Positions 53,767 to 62,038 of a stretch of DNA of 64,000 nucleotides are shown in pieces. Under the pieces are notes generated by a model, which ran no database searches, was not told the DNA's origin, and saw only the letters and a list, made by a program, of their open reading frames with translations. Made by a program: the position numbers and the translations under genes. Location: contig CAVPYN010000001.1 of the NCBI GenBank assembly GCA_963709995.1, forward strand, positions 575,707-639,706, read 5' to 3'. The DNA comes from JAUIIK01 sp963709995 (GTDB taxonomy: Bacteria > Chloroflexota > Chloroflexia > Thermomicrobiales > CFX8). Positions within the stretch are counted from its first letter, which is position 1; every line of letters starts with the position of its first letter.

Positions 53767-54351
53767 TCAGCCGCCGGACGAGCGTCTGGATATCCAGGCG
53801 TCGCGGGCCGCAAGCCACTCATCGCGTTTGACATCAAACATCCAGGTATCCAGATATCTTCCCCGTCGCGGGCCATCGAGCCGCAACGTCCCGGTCGGTT
53901 GGTATCCCTGTCTCCGGAGCGCGGCAGCCGAGCGTTTGTTCGATCCAAACACAAAGGACTGGAGAATATGAAGCTGGAGATGGTCGAAGCAGTATTCGAG
54001 CAGCAGGTGTTTGGATTCCGTGCCGTAGCCTTGGCCCCGCCAGGGGCCGGGCTCGAAGTGAGAATAGGTCTCGGCGGTTCGGTTGATCCAGTTGATGCTA
54101 AACAACCCGACCCAGCCAATAAGCCGATCGTCTTCGATCAGACATGATTGCAGGGCCAGCGATGTCGGAACTTCCGTGCCTGCCTCCCCTTCGATGCCGT
54201 GTTTGAACGTGATCGGGGACAACGGGAAGCGACCGAAATCGTCGACCCAGTCATCTGTCTCGATCGCATACTGCCGCGCCATGGCTGGCGCGTCTTCGGG
54301 TTCTTCGGCCCTGAGGTAGACCCGTTCGCCAACGAGGATCGGATTACGCAT
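53767..54351 (-). CDS. GNAT-family N-acetyltransferase (RimJ/RimL-like)
   Basis: 194 residues. The N-terminal VYLRAEEPEDAPAM and the acetyl-CoA motif EPGPWRGQGYGTESKHLLL identify a RimJ/RimL-type acetyltransferase. LRRQGYQPTGTLRLDGPRRGRYLD near the C-terminus is typical. It could acetylate a ribosomal protein N-terminus or a small amine. It overlaps the upstream GNAT gene by 8 nt, so the two are one transcript. Confidence 0.86.
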   Translation of the reverse strand: MRNPILVGERVYLRAEEPEDAPAMARQYAIETDDWVDDFGRFPLSPITFKHGIEGEAGTEVPTSLALQSCLIEDDRLIGWVGLFSINWINRTAETYSHFEPGPWRGQGYGTESKHLLLEYCFDHLQLHILQSFVFGSNKRSAAALRRQGYQPTGTLRLDGPRRGRYLDTWMFDVKRDEWLAARDAWISRRSSGG

Positions 54352-54877
54352 CGGCCACAGCCTCCACTGAACTTAGCTTCTGAAAGAAGAGATCGTCAGC
54401 GCGTTTGCCACCGGGCCTGGCGGAAAACTCCCGCATCGTTCCGGCGAGCACCATTCCCAGCCGCTCGGCGGCGGCACGGGTTGCTGGCTGATCGGACGCG
54501 ACATGGCCAATGACTGAGACAAGTCCCCACTCGTTGCTAAGCCAGGGGACGATGATCTCGAACGCCGCGGCTCGCAACTCGTCTGCGTCTTCTGGCCAGG
54601 CCGCCATCTCGACGACGAATTCCCCGACCAGATTGCGGATTCCGACGGTCACCCCGCCAACGACCTCATCGGTGGTCGAGCGGCAGAGCGCATACCGGCG
54701 CGTTCGCGGCCACCATTCTTTGTGCCAGTCTTCGAGCAGCTTCGCGCCCCTCGGCGATCCTACCGGAAAACGGGTTCCCGCCCATGCCTGGGTGTGATGC
54801 TTGTCTTCCTCGACGTAGGCGCGCAAATAGACCGTTTCGTTCGAGAGGAATATCGCCCTCAACTCGGCCGGTTTCAT
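54344..54877 (-). CDS. GNAT-family N-acetyltransferase
   Basis: 177 residues from ATG 54877. It is GNAT-like: ETVYLRAYVEEDKHH at the start, a central sheet (EVVGGVTVGIRN, VVEMAAWPED) and TRAAAERLGMVLAGTMREF at the C-terminal acetyl-CoA side. The usual Q/R-x-x-G-x-G/A loop is poorly conserved (EDADELRAAAFEI), so activity is less certain than in its downstream partner. A tandem pair with 53767-54351. Confidence 0.78.
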   Translation of the reverse strand: MKPAELRAIFLSNETVYLRAYVEEDKHHTQAWAGTRFPVGSPRGAKLLEDWHKEWWPRTRRYALCRSTTDEVVGGVTVGIRNLVGEFVVEMAAWPEDADELRAAAFEIIVPWLSNEWGLVSVIGHVASDQPATRAAAERLGMVLAGTMREFSARPGGKRADDLFFQKLSSVEAVADA

Positions 54878-54990
54878 TGTTTCCTCCATGCATCCGGCAT
54901 CAGAAGCGACCGGCTGACCGGAATGGTTTACCCTTCGGGTGACTATCCTATCCTAGAAACATCCGCGCGCGACACGAGAGCGAGTGCCCG

Positions 54991-55356
54991 TTGGACGAGC
55001 AGATCCAGGAAGCGCTGAAGAAGGACCGGGTGATCGACATCACCACCGTCGGACGCAAGAGCGGCCAGCCAAGTCGCAAGGAGATGTGGTTTCACAACGT
55101 CGATGACGTGATCTACATCACCGGCACTCCGGGTTCGAGAGATTGGTATGCCAACGTCGTCGCCCATCCGGAATTCACGTTTCATCTGAAGGTAAGCGTG
55201 GAAGCGGATCTGCCAGCAACGGCGGTCCCGGTGACCGGCGCCAGCGAGAAACGGGAAGTTCTGACGACGATTCTGGCCCAGCTCGATCGTTCGGACCAGA
55301 TCGACACCTGGGTCGAGGAAAGCCCGCTGATCCGGGTTGAGCTTGGGACGCAGTAG
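54991..55356 (+). CDS. DUF385/Ddn-like deazaflavin (F420)-dependent nitroreductase-family protein
   Basis: 121 residues, TTG start at 54991. The split-barrel family pattern is IDITTVGRKSGQPSRKEMWFH, then YITGTPGSRDWYANVVAHPEF. Members bind F420H2 or a flavin and reduce quinones, nitro compounds or unsaturated ketones. Together with the LLM enzyme at 57662 it suggests an F420-producing organism. A palindromic dispersed repeat follows the stop. Confidence 0.82.
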   Translation: MDEQIQEALKKDRVIDITTVGRKSGQPSRKEMWFHNVDDVIYITGTPGSRDWYANVVAHPEFTFHLKVSVEADLPATAVPVTGASEKREVLTTILAQLDRSDQIDTWVEESPLIRVELGTQ

Positions 55357-55382
55357 GGCGATTCGCGAAAGACCGGTTGGGA

Positions 55383-55503
55383 GCGCCGTCACTTCGAGTG
55401 GAGCGCAAGCGGAGTCGAGAAATCTCAGCGAGCCGTGCCGCTGGTAACACGCTGAGATTTCTCGACTCCTGCTCAAAACTCAAACCACGGTCGAAGTGGC
55501 GCG
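55383..55503. repeat. Dispersed palindromic repeat (MITE/REP-like)
   Basis: Two nested inverted repeats: an inner pair of 19 bp (55412-55430 with 55450-55468) and outer arms CACTTCGA/TCGAAGTG (55390-55397 with 55491-55498), with GCGCC/GGCGC ends (55383-55387 and 55499-55503). The inner text GAGTCGAGAAATCTC is a common dispersed motif in Chloroflexi genomes. It lies between converging genes and may also terminate transcription. Confidence 0.8.
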
Positions 55504-55516
55504 TTCCATCGAGACT

Positions 55517-56416
55517 CTAAGCTGTGACGCCTCGCGTTCTGGCGGCCATATCCTCATCGATTCCGACTGGCCAGGAGCGCTCCTGCTCGTCGACAACCGA
55601 GACTTCGAGACTGCCGAAACCGTCGATGCCCATCACGACGTTGTCACCATTCTGAACCGGGCCAAGCCCCTGATGATTCGTGCCGAGCATGATCACATCG
55701 CCAGGCACCAGTGTCATGAAGCTGCTCGCATAGGCCAGGACTTCGACGACCGAATACTCCATGTCGCTTGTGGAGTACGCCTGGCGCACCTCGGAGTTGA
55801 CGCCCAGGGTGATCTGCAACTCCTGAGGATCGCGGACCTCGTCCGGCGTCAGGATCATCGGGCCGAGAGGCGTGAACGTGTTGAAGGACTTGCCCATCCT
55901 GCTCGGGCTCATGCGCCCGATTCCGCGGCCCGAAACGTCAATTGCCATCGTGTATCCGGCCAGGCAGTCCAGCGCCCTTTCGTCGGCCGGCAGATCCTTG
56001 GAACGTCGGCCAATGACCAACGCCAACTCCGCCTCGTGGTGGAAGATCGTCGCCTCGTGCGCCGGCAGGACGACGATCCCGCCGGTCCCGATGACCGAGT
56101 CCGGGCTTTCGAGGAACATATCCTGTGGATCGCGCTCCCGGTCTACCCCTTCGAAGTAGTTCCGCAGGCAGGCGAGGAGTTTCGGGGGCCGGGGGACCGG
56201 CGCGAGGATGTTGAGACTGTCGTACTTTGGACCGGCTGGCGCGTCGCCAACGTACTCCGCCACCGCGTCGCGCTGTTCGGTCGCTGCGCCGAGGAGTTTC
56301 GGCACGCGGTCCAGCGAACTCCGGTAGCGAATATCGTCGAACATCGGCGTGATGTCGATCACTTCATCCCCGCGAAGCACCCCCAGGTCAAATTCCAGCG
56401 TGTGAACCAGTTTCAC
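55517..56416 (-). CDS. Fumarylacetoacetate hydrolase family protein
   Basis: 299 residues. The metal-binding motif is FHHEAELALVIG (the E-x-E ligands), followed by a KSFNTFTPLGP motif with GSLEVSVVDEQ near the end. The family cleaves C-C bonds in beta-diketo acids or decarboxylates/hydrates related acids. Substrates could include 2,4-diketo-3-deoxy sugar acids, but sequence cannot decide. It is the second of a tandem pair; its start overlaps the stop of the first gene by 4 nt. Confidence 0.9.
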   Translation of the reverse strand: MKLVHTLEFDLGVLRGDEVIDITPMFDDIRYRSSLDRVPKLLGAATEQRDAVAEYVGDAPAGPKYDSLNILAPVPRPPKLLACLRNYFEGVDRERDPQDMFLESPDSVIGTGGIVVLPAHEATIFHHEAELALVIGRRSKDLPADERALDCLAGYTMAIDVSGRGIGRMSPSRMGKSFNTFTPLGPMILTPDEVRDPQELQITLGVNSEVRQAYSTSDMEYSVVEVLAYASSFMTLVPGDVIMLGTNHQGLGPVQNGDNVVMGIDGFGSLEVSVVDEQERSWPVGIDEDMAARTRGVTA

Positions 56417-57345
56417 GCAGCGCCTCCTTCGTTCGACGGCGCGGGATTCTGCGCCATTTCCCTGACTCGACGGGCCATTGCTTCGTCGATGCCGCGTTGC
56501 CAGTCGCGCTTCTGCGGATCGGAAACGTGAATCGGGAACGAACCGATGGCGTCGATGCCGGTGACGACTGTATCGCCATCCTGCATCGCCCCGAGTCCCT
56601 GGTGATTGGTTCCGCAGCAGATCACGTCGCCGGGATGGAGGGGAGTGATCGAACTGATGTAGGAGATCAGCTCGTCGAGCGGGCGCTCGATGTCGCTGGT
56701 GTTGTAATCCTGCCTGCGCTCACCATCGACATCGACGGTGACGTGCAGCTTGTACGGGTCGACGATTTCATCGGCGGTCATGATCCAGGGCCCGAAGGCG
56801 GCGAAGGTATCGAAAGACTTGCCGAGGAAGCTGGCCGATCCCGGTCGTCCGAGGCCGCGTGCCGACACGTCGTTAAAGACGGTGTAGCCGAAGACAGACG
56901 CCATGGCGTCGTCGCGGCTGGCGTGCGACGTCTCTTTGCCGATCACCAGCGCCAGTTCGGCTTCATGGTGAAAGATCGACGCTTCATGCGCTGGCAGCAC
57001 GACCGTGTCGCCGGGACCGCTGATCGCCTCCGGGGATTTGAAGAAGATGTCGAGGATCTGCAGCGGTCGATCCGTTCCTTCACGGTAGTTGCCGATCAGG
57101 CAGATGATTTTCGTTGGCCGCACCACGGGGGATCGAAGTTGTACGCCAGCGAGCGGCGTGCCGCCCCCACGAGCCGAGCGAGACTCCAATTCGTCCTTCA
57201 ATTCGTCCCAATGCTCGATCAGATCGGGAAGCAGGAACTCCGCTCCAGGCGGATCGAAGTCGGATAACAGGTCACCGATATCAACGATCGTGTCGTCACT
57301 GGCGACGACGCCGATCTGTTGATCGTCGTACATGGCGATGCGCAT
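56413..57345 (-). CDS. Fumarylacetoacetate hydrolase family protein (paralogue)
   Basis: 310 residues, closely related to the downstream copy. It has the same FHHEAELALVIG ligand motif and KSFDTFAAFGPWI, and the same overall length. The two overlap by ATGA, so they are translated together and may form a heteromer or act on successive or stereoisomeric substrates. Nearby Ldh2-type dehydrogenases and a LysE exporter suggest a hydroxy- or oxo-acid pathway. Confidence 0.9.
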   Translation of the reverse strand: MRIAMYDDQQIGVVASDDTIVDIGDLLSDFDPPGAEFLLPDLIEHWDELKDELESRSARGGGTPLAGVQLRSPVVRPTKIICLIGNYREGTDRPLQILDIFFKSPEAISGPGDTVVLPAHEASIFHHEAELALVIGKETSHASRDDAMASVFGYTVFNDVSARGLGRPGSASFLGKSFDTFAAFGPWIMTADEIVDPYKLHVTVDVDGERRQDYNTSDIERPLDELISYISSITPLHPGDVICCGTNHQGLGAMQDGDTVVTGIDAIGSFPIHVSDPQKRDWQRGIDEAMARRVREMAQNPAPSNEGGAA

Positions 57346-57661
57346 GGCGCTCCTCCCATCGAACAGGTTGAGGCACGACCGGGCGTGCCGTAGGTAGGTG
57401 CTTTCATCGCACGGCAGGATGCGCTTGTCAACCTGGGGAGCAGTTGAAAGGGGAAGACGGCGCTGTCGGTGGGCAGGAGCGCCGTCTTCCGGGAGAGGAG
57501 ATGGGAATGGATAGATCGATGAATCGCGCTGGCATGTCGCCAGCGTGTTTCATGGACTCCGGTCTACGGCTATCCTATGGTTGTCCAGTAGAAGCGGACA
57601 AGAAACGTTGGTCGTATATGACGGCGGGACCAGTTGAACGTCGCATGATTGAGGAGAATTC
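57346..57661. other. Divergent intergenic region with a 13-bp stem-loop
   Basis: 316 nt between the divergent FAH-pair and LLM genes. It holds an inverted repeat: 57452-57464 pairs perfectly with 57478-57490 (13 bp, 13-nt loop; core GAAGACGGCGCT). That position, about 170 nt before the LLM start and 107 nt before the FAH start, fits a regulatory site or a leader hairpin. No coding reading is convincing and no promoter could be fixed. Confidence 0.6.
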
Positions 57662-58513
57662 GTGACAAACATACATCGGTTGCGTGTCGGATTGGTCGTT
57701 GGGCAGCGCGAAAGCTGGCCCAATCTGGTGCGCCGCGCCCAGCTTGTGGAGGATCTAGGACTCGACACCGTCTGGGTCGTCGACCATTTCTTCGGCGGGT
57801 CGGACGAGATGGGTGACACCCACGAGGCGTACACCGTCCTGGCGGGCCTGGCGATGGCGACGAACCGCGTCCGGCTTGGCGTGATGGTCGCCGGCAACAC
57901 CTACCGCAACCCGGCGGTCTTGCTCAAGCAGGCAGTAACGGTTGACCACATCTCGAACGGGCGAGTTGACTTCGGGATCGGCGCAGGCTGGTGGGAGCGG
58001 GAACACGAGGCCTACAGCTACGAGTTTCCTTCGGCGGGAGATCGGGTATCGATGTTTGGCGAGGCGCTCGACGCGATCCACAGCTTTCAGCGCAAACCGC
58101 GTACGGACTTCGACGGCAAGTTCTACCAGTATGTCAACACCCCATTCGAGCCGAAACCGATCCAGAAACTGGGGATGCCGGTAGTCGTTGGCGCGGGGGG
58201 CCAGCGGATGCTCGGGATCACCGCCAAGCATGCGGATATCTGGAATACGCGCAGCCCGCTCGAAGACGCGAAGACGAAGAGCAACATCCTTGACGAGAAA
58301 TGCCGCGAGATCGGGCGCGACCCGGGCGAGATCGTGCGCTCGGTCTGGCCCTTCCAGAGTCAGCTTGAGTCACTCGACAAGCTCACGGACTTCATCTCGA
58401 GCTTCCGCGCGCAGGGATTCGATGATTTCCTCTTTTCCTGGCCGGAGAATGATGGAGAAATAGCGGTCCTGAACGAAGCCGCGAAGACGATCATTCCGGA
58501 AATGCGCGGCTAA
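57662..58513 (+). CDS. LLM-class F420-dependent oxidoreductase
   Basis: 283 residues in a luciferase-like TIM barrel. RVGLVVGQRESW at the start, LAMATNRVRLGVMVAGNTYRNPAVLLKQAVTVDHISNGR-type core and GIGAGWWEREHEAY are family hallmarks. It probably uses F420 (or FMN) to oxidise or reduce a small organic compound. The start is GTG 57662 behind GAGGAG. It is followed after 3 nt by the LysE gene, with which it forms an operon. Confidence 0.88.
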   Translation: MTNIHRLRVGLVVGQRESWPNLVRRAQLVEDLGLDTVWVVDHFFGGSDEMGDTHEAYTVLAGLAMATNRVRLGVMVAGNTYRNPAVLLKQAVTVDHISNGRVDFGIGAGWWEREHEAYSYEFPSAGDRVSMFGEALDAIHSFQRKPRTDFDGKFYQYVNTPFEPKPIQKLGMPVVVGAGGQRMLGITAKHADIWNTRSPLEDAKTKSNILDEKCREIGRDPGEIVRSVWPFQSQLESLDKLTDFISSFRAQGFDDFLFSWPENDGEIAVLNEAAKTIIPEMRG

Positions 58514-58516
58514 CCG

Positions 58517-59185
58517 GTGGTCACGCCATCATCTGAGACGACCGGGCTATTCGCCATTGCGGCGTTGACGCTGCTGCTGATCCCCGGACCGGCAGTCATG
58601 TACATCACCGCGCTGGGATTGCGGTCTGGCCGAGGGCCAGCCCTCGGCGCGGCTGCTGGCCTGGGCGTGGGCAACTTCGTCCACGTCGTCGCGGCCGCCG
58701 TCGGGCTGTCTGCGCTCCTCGTTTCATCGGCGCTGGCGTTCAGCGTGCTGAAGTATCTCGGCGCGGCCTACCTGATTTATCTGGGGATCCAGACGTTGAG
58801 GAATCGTCATGCGCCAGCGCACGAGTCCTCCGGGCGTGGAACAACCGCCAGGCGGGAGTTCCGCCGTGGTGTGGTGGTCAACACGTTCAATCCGAAAGTG
58901 GCGATCTTCTTCCTTGCGTTCGTCCCGCAGTTCATCGACACAGATCGTGGTTCGGTCGCCGTCCAGGTGCTGATGCTCGGGTCGCTCTTCGCCCTGCTTG
59001 GGATCGTGACGGACGCTCTCTACGGGTTGACGGCCGGGGAACTCGGGGTCCGGATTGGCCGGCGAGCGAGCGTCCAGCGTCGCATACAGACTGCCAGCGG
59101 GATCGTCTACATACTGCTCGGGTTGCTGGCGGCCCTTTCCAGCGTCGATCGCACCGGCAGTGCCTCAGCTGGCGAGATGCAATGA
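58517..59185 (+). CDS. LysE family amino-acid/metabolite exporter
   Basis: 222 residues with six hydrophobic segments. PGPAVMYITALGLRSGRGPALGAAAGLGVGN is the LysE/RhtB N-terminal signature, with KYLGAAYLIYLGIQTLR and NTFNPKVAIFFLAFVPQF. It exports amino acids or related acids across the inner membrane. The GTG 58517 start directly follows the LLM stop, and its own stop overlaps the regulator start (ATGA). Confidence 0.9.
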   Translation: MVTPSSETTGLFAIAALTLLLIPGPAVMYITALGLRSGRGPALGAAAGLGVGNFVHVVAAAVGLSALLVSSALAFSVLKYLGAAYLIYLGIQTLRNRHAPAHESSGRGTTARREFRRGVVVNTFNPKVAIFFLAFVPQFIDTDRGSVAVQVLMLGSLFALLGIVTDALYGLTAGELGVRIGRRASVQRRIQTASGIVYILLGLLAALSSVDRTGSASAGEMQ

Positions 59186-59742
59186 ACGACGATCAGGCAG
59201 CATCCGCGCGACAACTCGCCAGCGCACTCTGCGACGACCAGCGCTTGATCGTCGCCGGGCGGTTGGCCGAGCGCGGTTGGACTGTCTTAGAACTCTCGAC
59301 GGAACTGGACATAAAGCCTCAGTCATTGATGCGTCACATCCGCGCGTTGGGCGAAGCAGGATTGTTTTCCCGCAGCACTGCACAACCCGAACGTCTATCG
59401 TTTGATGTCGAGCGACTGCGATCCCTCGCTACTTTGTGGCGGCCTGAAGACGATGGCGATGACTTCGAAGGAGAAACTGCAGAGGACGCGCAGTTTCTCC
59501 GCCGATTCTTCAAAGGGAACAGAATCTTGAAGATGCCTGTCCAGCGCAGTCACCGGTTGTTGGTGCTGCGTTGGCTGGCAGATCGTTTCGAGTATGGCCG
59601 CGACTATCCTGAAACTGAAGTGAACGAACTGCTGGCGAAGCACGATGAGGACTTCGCGCTGCTCCGGCGGGAACTGGTCGACGAAGGCTTGATGCGACGG
59701 TCGCGCGGAATCTACCGGCGCACCGGTGTGTCTTCAGGCTAG
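59182..59742 (+). CDS. ArsR-type helix-turn-helix regulator with DUF2087 domain
   Basis: 186 residues. The N-terminal winged helix spans about 8-70 (WTVLELSTELDIKPQSLMRHIRAL). The C-terminal DUF2087 domain spans about 105-180 (FFKGNRILKMPVQRSHRLLVLRWLADRFEYGRDYPE and LMRRSRGIYRR). It is likely to regulate the LLM-LysE operon it belongs to. Its stop overlaps that of the convergent Ldh2 gene by 4 nt. Confidence 0.85.
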   Translation: MNDDQAASARQLASALCDDQRLIVAGRLAERGWTVLELSTELDIKPQSLMRHIRALGEAGLFSRSTAQPERLSFDVERLRSLATLWRPEDDGDDFEGETAEDAQFLRRFFKGNRILKMPVQRSHRLLVLRWLADRFEYGRDYPETEVNELLAKHDEDFALLRRELVDEGLMRRSRGIYRRTGVSSG

Positions 59743-60827
59743 CTGGTCACGAGCGCAGGGACGCCAAGGTCGGAGCAGACACTTTCGAACCACTCGATGA
59801 CCTCGGGGTGCAGCGGGATGCCCATGCGGGATCGTTCCTCCAGCTCCTCGTCCTCGGCCAGGCCAGGGTAGATGACGCGTTCGTGCCCGGGCGCAGGCGG
59901 GGTACTCACGAGCTTGTCCAGCATTTGATCCATCGATTCTTTGAACTGATCGACGTCGCCGAACGCGCCGATGTCATAGGCCGCCAGGAACTGCTTCGAG
60001 CCGGAATCTGGATCAAGCATCGAGGGCAGGGTCGAGCCGAGAATGCTACAGAGAATCTCGTTTATGACGGCGAGTCCATAGCCTTTGTGCGAGCTCATCT
60101 CGCGAGTACTGCCAAGAGGCAACATGAGATACTGGCCACGTTCGGGTAAGAACATTTCCTCCATGATCGGCGCGCCATTCCAGCTAGCGATCCAACCTTC
60201 GTGGAGCGGGACGCCCAGGCGGGAAGCGATCGTCAGCTTGTTCCCGGCGACGACCGACGTGGCGGCGTCGTAGAGAAACGCCGGCTTCGAGCCGGTTGGG
60301 GCGGCGACGGCGATCGGGTTTGTTCCCAGACGGGCTTCCGAGCCGAAGGTCGGAGCAACCAGCGCGCCCCCGGCGGTCAACGACACGCCGATCATGTCCT
60401 GATCCGCCGCGAGCATCGCGTGATAGCCGACTGCGCCGGTGTGGCCAACGTTGCGAACGGTGACGATGCCGGCGCCAGTTGCGCGCGCCTTTTCTATTGC
60501 GATGCGCATCGCTTTCGGGCCCTGGAAGATCCCCAGGGTGTTGCCGCCGTCAATCGCCGCGGTCGAGGGACGTTCCTGGAGGATCGTAAAGGACCCGTTC
60601 GGATCGAGGTCGCCGTTCTGATACTGATTGACGTAGACACGAAGCATGTTCGAGACGCCGTGAGACTCGACACCGCGCATGTCGGCGTAGATCAGTACGT
60701 CCGCGCCCTGCCTGGCGTCCTCCTCCGGAATCCCGAGTGCTAGGAAGATCGACTCGGTAGTTGAACGCAGTGCTTCTTCCGAAACTCGAACCTCGTCGGT
60801 GGCGGGAACATGAAATCGCTCGAGCAT
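59739..60827 (-). CDS. Ldh2-family (malate/L-lactate/ureidoglycolate) NAD(P)-dependent dehydrogenase
   Basis: 362 residues of the Ldh_2 family, whose members oxidise or reduce 2-hydroxy acids (malate, L-sulfolactate, ureidoglycolate, diketogulonate). The N-terminal DEVRVSEEALRSTTESIFLALGIPEEDA and the NAD contact TVRNVGHTGAVGYHAMLAA with its catalytic His are clear. The start overlaps the stop of its upstream paralogue (TGATG), so they are translated together. Confidence 0.9.
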   Translation of the reverse strand: MLERFHVPATDEVRVSEEALRSTTESIFLALGIPEEDARQGADVLIYADMRGVESHGVSNMLRVYVNQYQNGDLDPNGSFTILQERPSTAAIDGGNTLGIFQGPKAMRIAIEKARATGAGIVTVRNVGHTGAVGYHAMLAADQDMIGVSLTAGGALVAPTFGSEARLGTNPIAVAAPTGSKPAFLYDAATSVVAGNKLTIASRLGVPLHEGWIASWNGAPIMEEMFLPERGQYLMLPLGSTREMSSHKGYGLAVINEILCSILGSTLPSMLDPDSGSKQFLAAYDIGAFGDVDQFKESMDQMLDKLVSTPPAPGHERVIYPGLAEDEELEERSRMGIPLHPEVIEWFESVCSDLGVPALVTS

Positions 60828-61915
60828 CAGACAATCTCCAGTTTCTCGATGTTCAATTCTGAGGTGATCTGGTCGAACCAGTCTATGACTTCAGGGTGAA
60901 ACGGGATGCCGTTGGCTAGACGGTCTTCCAGCGTCTCTGCCTCCGATACACCGGGATAGATGACACGGTCCGAGCCGGGCGCGGGTTTGGTATCGACCAG
61001 CGTTCCGAGCATTTCGTCCATCGTCTGCTTGAAGCCCTTGACGTCGGTGAAGGAGGCGATGTCGAAGGCTGCTAGGAAGTGCCGTGAACCGACATCCGCA
61101 TCGAGCATCCGCGGGACGGAACCGCTGAGCATCGTCGCTAGTACCTCGACCATCAGAGCCAGGCCGAAGCCTTTGTGCGCGCCAAGTTCGCGGGTGCTGC
61201 CGAGCGGCAACTGATGAAAATCGCCATCTTCGGGCGCGGGGCTTTCCTCCATGATCGGCGCGCCATTCCAGCTGGCGACCCAACCGGCGTGCAGCGGAAC
61301 GCCTAGTCGCCGGGCAATGCGAATCTTGTTGCTAGCGATCGCCGACATTGCCGCGTCGAAGAGCAACCAGGGTCGTTCCCCGGCCGGGGCTGCCACGGCG
61401 ATCGGGTTCGTGCCCATGCGCGGCTCGGCGGCCAGCGCCGGAAGAACCTGCGAGCCGCTGGCGGTCATCGACAGCCCTACCATGTCTTCTTCAGCAGCCA
61501 TCAGCGCGTGGTAGCCAATTGCGCCGGTGTGTCCGAGGTTACGGATCGCCGCCGCCGCCACGCCGGTCGCCCGGGCGCGCTCGATGACCAGGCGCATCGT
61601 TTTCGGGCATTGAATCAAGCCCAGCCCGCCGTCGCCATCGACGAGCATGCCGGACGGCGACTCGCTGACGATCTCGAGCGCTGGCGTCGGGTTCAGGTGG
61701 CCGTTGCGATACTGGTCGATGTAGACGCGCAACATGTTCGAGACGCCGTGCGTTTCCACGCCGCGCAAATCGGCATAGACGAGTACGTCCGAGCCCTGTT
61801 TTGCGTCATCTTCCGGCACCCCGACTGCGATGAACGCCTGCTCGACCGTCGCGCGGAGGGACGGCTCCGATACCCGGATCTGGTCGGCTTCGGGAACATG
61901 GAACCGTTCTAGCAC
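60827..61915 (-). CDS. Ldh2-family dehydrogenase (paralogue)
   Basis: About 362 residues from GTG 61915, which has GGAG 7 nt upstream and aligns with the start of the downstream copy (LERFHVPEADQIRVSE). The frame is open to 61957. AIRNLGHTGAIGYHALMAA carries the His. The two Ldh2 genes are close paralogues and may act as a pair on stereoisomers or as a mixed oligomer. The promoter should lie in the 120 nt shared with the divergent PHP gene. Confidence 0.9.
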   Translation of the reverse strand: MLERFHVPEADQIRVSEPSLRATVEQAFIAVGVPEDDAKQGSDVLVYADLRGVETHGVSNMLRVYIDQYRNGHLNPTPALEIVSESPSGMLVDGDGGLGLIQCPKTMRLVIERARATGVAAAAIRNLGHTGAIGYHALMAAEEDMVGLSMTASGSQVLPALAAEPRMGTNPIAVAAPAGERPWLLFDAAMSAIASNKIRIARRLGVPLHAGWVASWNGAPIMEESPAPEDGDFHQLPLGSTRELGAHKGFGLALMVEVLATMLSGSVPRMLDADVGSRHFLAAFDIASFTDVKGFKQTMDEMLGTLVDTKPAPGSDRVIYPGVSEAETLEDRLANGIPFHPEVIDWFDQITSELNIEKLEIV

Positions 61916-62038
61916 CGTCTTCTCCGCATCCTGATGATCGAGGGCCGGTCTGTTCAAGGCATCTTATAGCAGTGCCGGTAAACCGCAGTAAACTGCCGCG
62001 TGTAGTCCTGAGGAACATTGGAGGTTGGGGAACTAGCG

